In this document: positions 34,974-43,884 of the stretch, one piece after another
Position numbering within the stretch: position 1 is the stretch's first letter
How the letters are laid out: every line of letters starts with the position of its first letter
Program-made: the position numbers and the translations under genes
The notes under the pieces: model-generated
Databases searched by the model: none
What the model was told of the DNA's origin: nothing
What the model saw: the letters and a program-made list of their open reading frames with translations, nothing else
Assembly: GCA_963971405.1 (NCBI GenBank)
Contig: OZ020487.1
Coordinates: 24,475,371-24,539,370 of the forward strand
Direction: 5' to 3'
Source of the DNA: Psococerastis gibbosa
Taxonomy: Eukaryota; Arthropoda; Insecta; Psocodea; Psocidae
DNA: 64,000 nt

Positions 34974-35916
34974 GTATATAAGCCTTAATGCTCTCAAAAT
35001 GCGTAAAACCTAACCATTTCAGCCCTATTTTTTAAAAAATATTCTCCCCCATAATTATTTTGATTCTTTGTAATATGCTCTCAAAATGTGGAAAACCCCA
35101 CCATTTCAGCCCTGAGCAACTTTTATGGAAATGGGTGGTGAGGCGCCAAATTATAAACCCTCGAAAACCTATCATTACGCCACTGTCAAGTGCCTCCCCC
35201 TTTTATGAGGTCTGGGCCGCCTCTGTCTGGGACCACCTCGTCCGCCTCTGGTTTGCACCCACGGCCCCCCATATCTTCCCAAGGGTTAATCCGGCACTGA
35301 TTTCAGTCCTATTTTTCACGATTTTTTTCGCGATTGTATTAATTACCTATAATATAGAAACCTTATTGCTCTGAAAATGCGTAAAACCCCAAAATTTCAG
35401 CCCTATTAAAAAAGAAATAGTATTTAATCTTAGCCCCCTCCTTGGTCTCATTCTAGATCCGCGCCTGACTAGGCCTATGCCAGGAACGCAACAACGGATA
35501 TTTTCCTGGAGGGGGCAAGACACCATAAACTATACTGTACAATTTTTAAATATATTAATGATTAATAGCAAATTTTCCCTTACCTACTTTACTTAAGAGC
35601 ATTACAATAGCTATTAACGCGAATTTTCAAATGAGGTTTTCATGAACCATTATCCCAATGAATGCAGGTAGGCTTACATCATATTATTATTATTTTATTT
35701 ATACAAAACGAAAATGAGAAAAAAATCAACATAAAGGGACCCTGTCCCTGATCCGATGGGAAAATTTTCAAAATGCTTGAGCATATATTTAGTGTAAATA
35801 GTAAATTGTCTTTAAAGAAGTGTGCAGTATTAAAAAAAATACAGTTTAGATTTTACTGACGAAGTGCAACGAAGCACATTACGACAAAAAAGGCAGTGCC
35901 CATATGGAATGATCCA

Positions 35917-36107
35917 CAGGGGGGGGGGGGTCAGGGGGTCATGACCCCCCCCCTAAATGAGTGAATTCATGGTAAATTCATATAAGATACCTATTAAATT
36001 TTTGTGTGTAAATAAAACTCAACTTTTCAACCAATAAAATGCCCTTTAAACTTAGAAAAAAAGTGTGACCCCCCCCCCTAAATTTTTCGCTGGATCCGCC
36101 CTTGGCT
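35917..36107. mobile_element. G/C-run hAT-like fragment (copy 1)
   Basis: GGGGGTCAGGGGGTCATGACCCCCC near the left side and a CTGGATCCGCCCTTG right terminus. No TSD found. Copy 2 is at about 55247-55437. Confidence 0.45.
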
Positions 36108-36748
36108 TTAACAAATAAAATATAGATTCGACCGGGAACATAATACTTAGGCCTACCACAAATATATATTTTTTTAAATTATTGTATGCAACATTTTCAA
36201 TTTGCATGTTTAAAAAAAAAAAAGTTTAATTATGTTTTTGAATATTGTTGAAATCCTTTCCCAAAATTACGATTTTTAGTGTATTTCCTGAAATTTAAAA
36301 TTTACAGCCGTAATTAATAAAAAATGTTTTTTTTTGAAATCTCATTAAAATAAAAATGTATGCTCCAATACATCACATGTTAACATGGAGCCCTACATCA
36401 GTCGTTCTTGTATGTATCATATATTGCTACCCAATGGGAAAATTGGCCCTAAGGGGCAGTAGCATTTTTATTCAGGGCATATAACCTACCCGTGTATGCA
36501 GTGAGCTTTCTAAATTTTTACAATTTAGTACTAATCTACTCAATCTTAATTATGTACAGCTACCCCTCGAAAGCTCTCACTGGTTCTTCAACTGAGAAGG
36601 ATGAACTTCGATTTTCCTTTGCAACTGTATTTAAACTTCACCGAGTTTCTGATTGGGCTCCGCTGTTGCCACGTGACTCGCCCCATGCAAAAGCCACGCC
36701 CTCTGCACCCCTATCGCTGTCGTGCACGGCTCTCTCTCATTCCCTTAG

Positions 36749-36948
36749 NNNNNNNNNNNNNNNNNNNNNNNNNNNNNNNNNNNNNNNNNNNNNNNNNNNN
36801 NNNNNNNNNNNNNNNNNNNNNNNNNNNNNNNNNNNNNNNNNNNNNNNNNNNNNNNNNNNNNNNNNNNNNNNNNNNNNNNNNNNNNNNNNNNNNNNNNNNN
36901 NNNNNNNNNNNNNNNNNNNNNNNNNNNNNNNNNNNNNNNNNNNNNNNN
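36749..36948. other. Assembly gap, 200 N
   Basis: Exactly 200 N, the kind of fixed-size placeholder used between scaffolded contigs. Left of it is the truncated end of the first 12.2-kb repeat copy; right of it is satellite. Frames translated across the Ns are meaningless. Confidence 0.99.
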
Positions 36949-37465
36949 AATGTAACCTAATCTGGCCTATCCTAATCCAATGTAACCTAATCTAACCTAT
37001 CCTAATTCAATGTAACCTAACTTAACATCATATTTATTTGATATAAAAATATTTTTGTTAAAAAAATGATGAATTTAATCTAGGTAAACAGCTAACCTAA
37101 CCCAATGTAACCTAATCTGGCCTATCCTAATCCAATGTAACCTAATCTAACCTATCCTAATTCAATGTAACCTAACTTAACATTATATTTATTTGATATA
37201 AAAAATATTTTTGTTAAAAAAGAAATGATGAATTTAATCTAGGTAAACAGCTAACCTAACCCAATGTAACCTAATCTGGCCTATCCTAATCCAATGTAAC
37301 CTAATCTAACCTATCCTAATTCAATGTAACCTAACTTAACATTATATTTATTTGATATAAAAAATATTTTTGTTAAAAAAGAAATGATGAATTTAATCTA
37401 GGTAAACAGCTAACCTAACCCAATGTAACCTAATCTGGCCTATCCTAATCCAATGTAACCTACCC
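36949..37465. repeat. ~157-bp satellite rich in CCTAA (TTAGG-like) words
   Basis: Copies of the start word AATGTAACCTAATCTGG lie at 36949, 37104, 37263 and 37422, giving a period of 155-159 bp. Each unit has internal ~30-bp subrepeats (TAACCTAATC, CCTATCCTAATC) and an AT-rich linker with TATTTGATATAAAAA. The array abuts the N gap, so its true length is unknown and it is a plausible cause of the gap. CCTAA is the complement of the insect telomere word TTAGG, but this is an interspersed satellite, not a pure telomere. Confidence 0.85.
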
Positions 37466-38129
37466 TAACTTGATATAAAAATTTAACCTAGCCTAATATT
37501 ATAACTTAACCTGTCCTAGCCCAATGTAACTAAATCTAACATAGAAAACACGACTGCCTGGTATATTGCACACCTATTGTGAGAAACTGAGACTTAGTTG
37601 GGATTATTGAAAATTCATTTTTATAAACACGGCTGGTGGGTATATTGAACACCTATTGTGGGATTAATACATTTCTTTTAAGATGCTGAGTGCACTTATT
37701 ATATCGGCGTACCTGAATTAATAGCGATGTGTCATAATCTTAATGCGAGGGGGACTGAAATGGCCACCGACCTTATGCACTCCAATATATAAAGGGTTGT
37801 CTGCATGGCAAATAAAGGGACTGTCTACTCATCAGCGACTGCTTATATGAATATGTACCTTTAACTGGTATTGTACATCAACTATTGTAAATGAATGTAA
37901 ACCATTTTATGATATATAAATTTTATAATACACATATTTTAAAAGAAATCAATGTCTTTTCATACAATCACTTAAAACAAGCTTTTAAGCCTAAGACTTA
38001 TCTATAATACAATAATGACCATGAGCTAAACGAATGTAAACCATTTTATGATATACAAATTTTATAATACACATATTTTAAAAGAAATCAATGTCTTTAC
38101 ATACAATCACTTAAAACAAACTTTTAAAC
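37466..38129. other. Non-coding stretch between satellite and PolB
   Basis: Begins with decayed CCTAA words to about 37540. A short imperfect direct repeat containing CACCTATTGTG occurs near 37550-37580 and again near 37626-37664. A TATATAAAGGG box near 37783 on the plus strand could be promoter-like, but no frame follows it. No gene seen. Confidence 0.5.
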
Positions 38130-38170
38130 CTAAGACATATCTATAATGCGATAATGACCATGAGCTAAAC
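37893..38170. repeat. 139-bp tandem duplication covering the PolB 3' end
   Basis: 37893-38031 repeats 38032-38170 with few changes. The right copy contains the last ~13 codons and TAG stop of the polymerase; the left copy encodes the same tail with two residue changes (R to C, M to K), also ending in TAG, but sits beyond the real stop. It therefore duplicates the gene's 3' end and 3' flank (possible polyadenylation region, AT-rich with TTTTATAATACAC). Confidence 0.8.
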
Positions 38171-41100
38171 TATCAATTCCATTACGACACACATACCGTT
38201 TATCATCATAAGGACTAAGAGTGACTTTTTGCTGTTTAATTGTAAAAAGCTTATGATCTCTACTTTGAATACGGAACATTGGTTTACGTGAGTCTTTTGC
38301 TATGCAAGGCTTAAATAAGGTATTGTAATAGTCTTGATGGTTAATATGATGTTTAAGGGTTGAACGAACTATACCTTTGCCCACTTTCTTCTCCTTTCCC
38401 TCCTCTAAAAGGGAATACAATTTTGGGCGTAAAGCAACACATTGTAAAATGTGAGATTGAGCATTTTCATCTTTGAACGTTCCCACTTTCTTTTTATTTT
38501 CAATATTGTATAAGAGATGGTTCGGAGGATATACTGAGTTATCAAATAAATGGGGATATGGTTTTAAATCAGTGTACAAATCATCACTCTCAACCTCATA
38601 AACGAGCGAATCTGTATCTGTTAAAATCAGTGCAGCTTTATCACCATACATTTGTTTTACAAAGTTATAATGAAATTCATACATAACTACCTTGGATAGT
38701 TCGAGAACGGTTAGGCCAATAAATATTGGCTTGTTTAGCAAAATATTAGTTTTTTTTGACCGGACTGCTATTAAATCGTTTGAAAAAATCTTAAAATCTT
38801 TAAATGCAGGGGATGAGATAAGTTTACGAGCTCGTTTGGCAGTGTTAACTAACTCTAATTTTGCGTGATTTCTAACATTCTCCATTGTCTTCCCATACAT
38901 ACTATTAATTTTCAATTTATAAAAATCCTTCTCGAAATCATTACAAGCTAATTTCCGTTTTTCTGTGTTAAAATCGATAAAGGGTCGCATCCAAGCGCTT
39001 TGCTTAAAAGCTAAAATTTTATGTATACATTTTAATTTTAATCCCAATTCTAAACATTGCTTCAAATTTCGATAATGTATTATATAGTTGTGTTTATCGT
39101 TTAAGTTGGGAATAAGCTTTGAGATGTTGGATGTTAAAGATATATCATTTTCAGCGAGAAATTCCTTACAATAGGGGGAAATCATGTCTGATGTTACAAC
39201 ACAATGTTCAGCTGCTAGTGGGTATTCATTATGTAAATCATGTAATTTTTGTGGATATTCCATGTCCACCTGTAATATGAACCCATCATCGCCCTCATCA
39301 GGTGCGAGCATTACATTAAAGTTTTTGATTTCTTCCTCCTCCATCCAGCGAAACCCACTAATAGGTAAAAATTGACGCATCGCATGTCCGTATAAGTTAG
39401 TGCAATCCCAATATACTATAAATTTGGATGGCTTATTTGAGTCAAATTTTTTTAAGTATTTATTGTTGCTTTCCGCAAATCTTTTTGAAATCATACTTAT
39501 ACCCCCGCGAATCCCAGCCTCACAAAACAAATACATATCAGGTTCGCTCAATAGCTCAAGTTCTACTCCTGTCATTTTCAGACAGCTCTGAAGAGCTAGC
39601 CCTGGTGCTGTGTACATGTGACAAATTTCGAGGTTATCGTTTTCAAAACATAAGGCTCTAAAGGCTTCAAAAACATCGCAAAGGAGAAGGGTGTCTGTTA
39701 ATACATACAAGTCTTGGTATTCTCCTAAATTCTTTATACTAAAAGCATTCCACACCTTTTGAGCATGTTCATATTTTTCTTGTGAAATCCCCTCTTGAGT
39801 TAATTGACTAAAAAATGCATCAATTGGAGGTAAGTGTTCCTCATTAAATTTTGATTCGTGCGTTATATATTCATAGGGGAAGACACCCTTCCTCAACATC
39901 AAGTCTAATTTTTCACCCACAAAACATGTTTTCATAATTTTAAATTTATTTTTATCCGCATCAACAAGATTTTTAACTAATGAATCTAAAGAGGAGGCCA
40001 TAAATTGATAAGTGTCTAAAAAGCGTAACTCTCCAATACTAAAGGCTATATATTCCTCCATAGTTTTAGCTATACAAGTAATTTTCATATTTTTTAGTTT
40101 CCCAACCCCTTCCATGATAAGATGACCATCATAACGTTTTAAGTTATGCATAAAAACGGGGATATGTTTTGGAGTTCGAAAATTGCTCATATTACAAACA
40201 TTATGTAATGCTTGTCTATATTTTCCCGTTATATGACAGTGGTCTATTACACGATCATTTCCTAGTGGTTTTTGACAAACATTACAAATGACAGAGTTTT
40301 TAAAATTTTCTCTATCCTTATCAGTCATAATTACTGCTTTAATATTTTTATAAATGTTTAAAATTTCATCCTTAACATTTAATAACGATTTCAAAAACAC
40401 ATCAACAGCATTGGCTCCCCTGTAAACTACCGGTTCTTTAAACTTATTCCCATTGATATCTACAACAACATAACAAAACCCTGATGGTATATGTGCAGAT
40501 AATTTTTCAGTGTTACAAATAGTCCCTTCAACGGGACTGAGAATGCTCTCGAAATCGGCATATATTCTATATGCTACAGGGATCATATATTGTGCCTTAT
40601 CAAATTTCATAGTGCTTTTCTCCTTAATTGGAAATGTGGTTTTTTGAGGATCATGTCTTGAGCAGAGTGGCTTATGTTCATGTAAGCGTTCAGCACTACT
40701 AAAGGCGTGTATGCACCAACGACAATAAAACTTTTGTTCCTTATGTTTAGTGATTGAGAAATTAAGTTTGTTGAAATTTTTAATAAGACAATAATGTGAA
40801 TTTTCGTCTTCCGTTATGTAAAGCAGATCCACCTGCTTATTATAATGGTGACTTTGTGATAAATATAATGGGTACAGTCTGTGATCATAACCAAACACAT
40901 TTACTCCAATATTATTATTTTTTTCAAATTTTGAAATGACTTGCAAAGATACTGGGTAAGTTATACCACTCATATCTAACTCTTTTTCATACTTTTTATA
41001 ATTATAAACCCGCTGAGCATCCCGACTTACTGGATGTAAGTATGCTAAAATTGACCATATAAAACATTTGAGATCGTCATTTTTAATATTGATTACTGCT

Positions 41101-42110
41101 TTAGTGTTATAGATTTTTTTGGGTAAAGGGATGTAACTACTACCACTGCATGGATTATATTCAGCAATAAAAATAACAAAACGTTTTAAAGATTTCAACA
41201 CCCACCCGCTTCCCATTGCTTGAAATTTATCTATTTTTACTAAAATTTGTTCAATCATTTGTTGATATTTTATTGTGGAGTCATCAGTGAGGAAAAGTTG
41301 TTCGTTTTTAGCATGAAACCATGCTTCAGTATAGTTTTTATTATTGTCGGGTCCGCGTTCAAATTTAATGTGTAAGGCTACATACCATTTAATTGCATTA
41401 AAAAGTTTAATGTTTTCAGTTGTAATAGAATCAACCTCACCTTCCATATTATTTAAATATACAACGGGATCATGTATGGTTATGTTTTTATAATTGTATT
41501 GTTTTACTACACCATCTAGAGCTATAGATGTTTTGCATAAAAAGTTCTCCTCGTTGGATAGTGCTCCCCCGCTCATAATTGTGCAATTATTCTTATGATT
41601 AGTAAAATCTTCCCTCATAAACAATTTCTTGCAATTCAAACAATTAATAATATGTATGCTTAATATGTGGACTTTCAAACTATACTTCCGAGCAAAAGGG
41701 ACCGAACAGAATTCACAAATATATTTACACTCAAGGGTTTTAACAGATACAGGATTCTCATACTTACACGAAAAGATAGATGAACATTCTTTACACAGAA
41801 CTGTAAGTGGACTGGAGTTGTTGATTTTGCCCCCGCATGCCTTGCAGTCCTCTCCATTCCCAGCAGATGTCAGTTTTGGGGTGATTTGTTCAGTTTCCTT
41901 CCCGCGATTAGCTGATGTATGCCGCTGCAATATATGATGAGATAGGTCCTCTCTGCATGTGAATGTAGCTTTACATTTTTTGCACGGTATAATACTAACT
42001 CCATGTTTGTTTATAGCATGCCTTTTCAAATGACAATTTAGTGTGAAACTCACAGCACATATTCTACACACATATTCCCTCGCGTTCAGTTTCCTTTTCT
42101 TCGATTCCAT
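38130..42110 (-). CDS. Protein-primed family B DNA polymerase with zinc fingers and endonuclease VII module
   Basis: Single uninterrupted 1326-aa frame. In order: C2H2-type fingers (C15/C18, C43/C46, C132/C135, C157/C160, and a further one at C463/C466 just before the exonuclease); a conserved-looking block at residues 340-446 (CFIWSILAYLHP ... HYCLIKNF) whose function I do not know; exonuclease motif I DFE at 519-521; an endonuclease VII-like Cys/His module at 609-640 (CNVC, DHCHITGKYR, HNVCN); Exo II HNLKRYDGHLI at 655-665; Exo III Y802xxxD806; Pol motif A D902CTNLYG; motif B K1065 to N1069SMYGK; motif C DTDS at 1165-1168; KxY at 1230-1232. The DNLYG-type motif A fits protein-primed PolB (DNA_pol_B_2) enzymes of Polintons, adintoviruses, bidnaviruses and linear plasmids. 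All catalytic residues are present, so it is probably functional or recently so. The start at 42110 is the first ATG and lies about 40 bp below the shared promoter block. It lies downstream of, and on the same strand as, the small gene at 42986. No integrase or capsid gene is seen, so which element owns it is inference. Confidence 0.93.
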   Translation of the reverse strand: MESKKRKLNAREYVCRICAVSFTLNCHLKRHAINKHGVSIIPCKKCKATFTCREDLSHHILQRHTSANRGKETEQITPKLTSAGNGEDCKACGGKINNSSPLTVLCKECSSIFSCKYENPVSVKTLECKYICEFCSVPFARKYSLKVHILSIHIINCLNCKKLFMREDFTNHKNNCTIMSGGALSNEENFLCKTSIALDGVVKQYNYKNITIHDPVVYLNNMEGEVDSITTENIKLFNAIKWYVALHIKFERGPDNNKNYTEAWFHAKNEQLFLTDDSTIKYQQMIEQILVKIDKFQAMGSGWVLKSLKRFVIFIAEYNPCSGSSYIPLPKKIYNTKAVINIKNDDLKCFIWSILAYLHPVSRDAQRVYNYKKYEKELDMSGITYPVSLQVISKFEKNNNIGVNVFGYDHRLYPLYLSQSHHYNKQVDLLYITEDENSHYCLIKNFNKLNFSITKHKEQKFYCRWCIHAFSSAERLHEHKPLCSRHDPQKTTFPIKEKSTMKFDKAQYMIPVAYRIYADFESILSPVEGTICNTEKLSAHIPSGFCYVVVDINGNKFKEPVVYRGANAVDVFLKSLLNVKDEILNIYKNIKAVIMTDKDRENFKNSVICNVCQKPLGNDRVIDHCHITGKYRQALHNVCNMSNFRTPKHIPVFMHNLKRYDGHLIMEGVGKLKNMKITCIAKTMEEYIAFSIGELRFLDTYQFMASSLDSLVKNLVDADKNKFKIMKTCFVGEKLDLMLRKGVFPYEYITHESKFNEEHLPPIDAFFSQLTQEGISQEKYEHAQKVWNAFSIKNLGEYQDLYVLTDTLLLCDVFEAFRALCFENDNLEICHMYTAPGLALQSCLKMTGVELELLSEPDMYLFCEAGIRGGISMISKRFAESNNKYLKKFDSNKPSKFIVYWDCTNLYGHAMRQFLPISGFRWMEEEEIKNFNVMLAPDEGDDGFILQVDMEYPQKLHDLHNEYPLAAEHCVVTSDMISPYCKEFLAENDISLTSNISKLIPNLNDKHNYIIHYRNLKQCLELGLKLKCIHKILAFKQSAWMRPFIDFNTEKRKLACNDFEKDFYKLKINSMYGKTMENVRNHAKLELVNTAKRARKLISSPAFKDFKIFSNDLIAVRSKKTNILLNKPIFIGLTVLELSKVVMYEFHYNFVKQMYGDKAALILTDTDSLVYEVESDDLYTDLKPYPHLFDNSVYPPNHLLYNIENKKKVGTFKDENAQSHILQCVALRPKLYSLLEEGKEKKVGKGIVRSTLKHHINHQDYYNTLFKPCIAKDSRKPMFRIQSRDHKLFTIKQQKVTLSPYDDKRYVCRNGIDSLAHGHYRIIDMS

Positions 42111-42140
42111 GCTGTACGATTACACAAATTCACTACAATG

Positions 42141-42216
42141 AAGTGGTACTACGCGAATGAAGGTTCGGTTTCAACTAAGCTCCTCAACCCAAGGCGATGC
42201 CTTTTGTAGCGACGAC
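42141..42216 (-). promoter_or_regulatory. Shared core promoter, copy upstream of the PolB gene
   Basis: Near-duplicate of the 43321-43402 block, again with TACAAAAGGC and TTAGTTGAAACCGAACC on the minus strand and an internal small dyad AAGGC-GAT-GCCTT. It ends about 30-40 bp before the polymerase ATG. Immediately upstream on the minus strand is the motif GACCACCCAC (plus-strand sense), which also recurs upstream of the other gene. Confidence 0.6.
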
Positions 42217-42325
42217 CACCCACTAAGGATAGATGGTAAGGGTACAGGGATAGATTGTCCATCACGAAGCGGATAATATGTTGTTAAGACACCATTCATT
42301 TTCTAACGATCGATTGCAACTAATG

Positions 42326-42717
42326 CAAAAACAAAAATCACTTTAGCTTACAATGGACTGTCAGCGAGGGGTAGACTTATCAATGGCTTGTTTGTTTGAG
42401 CCATAAGACGGCTGTACAGAGTTATATGCACCTGGTGATTCACAACAGGTTTGAACCTGCACCCTGTTATTTGTTTACCAAATCAATACTTCCCTTCAAC
42501 CTAAGTGTTGGATAGATTTACGAAAACAAAAATCACTTTAGCTTACAATGGACTGTCCGCGAGGGGTAGATTTATTAATGGCTTGTTTGTTTGAACCATT
42601 AGACGGCTGTACAGAGTTATATGCACCTGGTGATTCACAACAGGTTTGAACCTGCACACGGTTAACTATTTACCAAATCAATACTTCCCATAAACCTATG
42701 CTTCGGATAGATTTATT
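42326..42717. repeat. 196-bp tandem duplication between the two element genes
   Basis: Two head-to-tail copies (about 42326-42521 and 42522-42717) that share most bases, differing by scattered substitutions. Each carries a perfect 14-bp palindrome CAGGTTTGAACCTG. The non-coding spacer between the OB-like gene's stop and the polymerase promoter consists mostly of this repeat; 42718-42985 shows nothing recognisable. The palindrome resembles a tRNA T-arm/B-box (GGTTCAAACC), but no matching A box or cloverleaf is seen. Confidence 0.8.
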
Positions 42718-42985
42718 AAAATTAGCTAATGTACTCGTTTAATTATTTGATTTACATCATTTCATAGTCTATGATTATAATAACCCTTCACCGTTCAAGT
42801 ACTCGATTATGACTGAAGCAATAGCTTGTTTCTTTCAAACATTAGTTTTTAATACTCATCATCATCTAATTGTAAGCTTAAAACTAGTTATGAAATTAAT
42901 AAAACAAGAACAAAAATATATATAGAAATTATTCATATATTTACATTATTTCTGTAGTTTACAATAATAATACATCATGAAATAT

Positions 42986-43291
42986 TCATTCTATGATCTG
43001 TAGGTTGACACTATTTTTTCCCCGATGGCTTGAAACGATAAGATACATCTCAGCTCCTGGAGTAACTTCACTTTGTTGAAAGGCTGGCAGATATTGTTGA
43101 GGCACAAAACATTCCACGACTTCTTTTTCCAATCCTCGCAGTATGACTTTTACAGCTGGTCCATATTCTGTTTTTTCGATTTGCACTATTTTCAATATTA
43201 GGTATTTAACTCCAATCACTAGTTTTCGCATTGGTATGGTAGGCCCGGCTACTTGGTTGATGGCATTAACTTTATTGAATAGAGATGTCAT
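42986..43291 (-). CDS. Small OB-fold-like protein, candidate ssDNA-binding partner of PolB
   Basis: A 101-aa frame with no signal peptide or membrane segment. It has alternating beta-strand-like runs (KYLILKIVQIEKT, PAVKVILRG, VECFVPQQY, EMYLIVSS, SVNLQIIE) ending in a short beta strand, the layout expected of a single OB fold. I do not recognise it by name. It resembles small uncharacterised proteins recurrent in arthropod genomes with a YxIxxIxxxxTxYGxxVxVxL pattern (from memory, not searched). The strongest evidence that it is a real gene is that the ~75 bp upstream of its ATG is nearly the same as that upstream of the DNA polymerase gene. Protein-primed replication generally needs an ssDNA-binding protein, so that role is a reasonable inference, but it is unproven. 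Confidence 0.7.
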   Translation of the reverse strand: MTSLFNKVNAINQVAGPTIPMRKLVIGVKYLILKIVQIEKTEYGPAVKVILRGLEKEVVECFVPQQYLPAFQQSEVTPGAEMYLIVSSHRGKNSVNLQIIE

Positions 43292-43320
43292 GTTGTAAGA
43301 TTATACAATTTTACTTATAA

Positions 43321-43402
43321 AGTGGTATTACTTGAGTCTTGAATGAAGGTTTGGCTTCAACTAAGCTCCTCAACCCAAGGCGATGCCTTTTGTAACGACA
43401 CA
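43321..43402 (-). promoter_or_regulatory. Shared core promoter, copy upstream of the OB-like gene
   Basis: Read on the minus strand this carries TACAAAAGGC (TATA-like) and, about 30 bp downstream, TTAGTT (initiator-like), followed by CCTTCATTC and the ATG at 43291. The same block, with a few substitutions, lies at 42141-42216 in front of the polymerase. The downstream leaders up to each ATG are largely dissimilar, so the conserved part is the promoter/cap-site region. The TATA/Inr reading is inference from spacing and sequence. Confidence 0.6.
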
Positions 43403-43563
43403 TTTGGAACATTCTAGATGTACGCTGTACGGGGAGGGGGGGGGGGTGCGTCATAGACCACCCACCTGGTACAGAGATAGATAGACAACGGGATAAGCAC
43501 GGCGGGGTACAAAGACCACCCACGAAGAAGAAAGAAGAAGAAATGTTTTAATTCAATTAACAC

Positions 43564-43613
<50 letters not shown>

Positions 43614-43671
43614 GTATCTCACAAATTAGTAATTATAAAAATAAAAATAAAAACAATCATAGTGCCATAGA
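43401..43671. other. Spacer upstream of the OB-like gene with GACCACCCAC motifs and a 43-A run
   Basis: Contains GACCACCCAC near 43459 and 43515, a G run at 43435-43446 and an unbroken A run at 43567-43609. The frame at 43311-43523 on the minus strand is G/C-run artefact. No coding signal seen. Confidence 0.6.
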
Positions 43672-43884
43672 AAGACCACCCACGGGTCTCGACGGGGGGG
43701 GGGGGATAAGCGCCAGAACCTCAGACCACCCACGAGGGGTAGCATGACGGGGGGTGGGGTAGATGGGGTAGCTCGACGGGGGGTGGGGTAAGCGCCAGAA
43801 ACTCAGACCACCCACGAGGGGTAGCATGACGGGGGGTGGGGTAGATGGGGTAGCTCGACGGGGGGTGGGGTAAGCGCCAGAAAC
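43672..43884. repeat. 82-bp G-rich tandem repeat with GACCACCCAC motif
   Basis: Two good copies (from 43721 and 43803, period 82) plus a degraded first unit from 43672. Each has AGACCACCCACG, GACGGGGGGTGGGGTA and AAGCGCCAGAA. The array ends 17 bp before the second copy of the 12.2-kb direct repeat begins. Confidence 0.8.

Larger units (their letters stand above)
24576..36748 (+). repeat. 12.2-kb direct repeat, copy 1
   Basis: From ATTGTATCAATACTTC at 24576 to the gap, this sequence recurs at 43902-56078 in the same orientation. The offset drifts from 19326 to 19332 over the first 2.5 kb through small indels and substitutions, then stays at 19330-19332, with homopolymer-length differences (C runs near 28880 and 30975) the only changes I found. 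Left flanks differ between copies. Contents are SINEs, a foldback element, hAT debris and short chance ORFs; no convincing gene. Confidence 0.97.

Noticed and set aside
36492..36995. Open frames of 167 and 119 aa across 36492-36995
   Set aside because: They translate through the 200-N gap; the real continuation is seen in copy 2 and is different.
36949..37465. True telomere
   Set aside because: The CCTAA words are embedded in a 157-bp satellite unit with AT-rich linkers, not a pure short tandem repeat.
36949..43884. Complete Polinton/Maverick
   Set aside because: No integrase, packaging ATPase, cysteine protease or capsid frame and no terminal inverted repeats can be seen; only PolB and a small OB-like gene.
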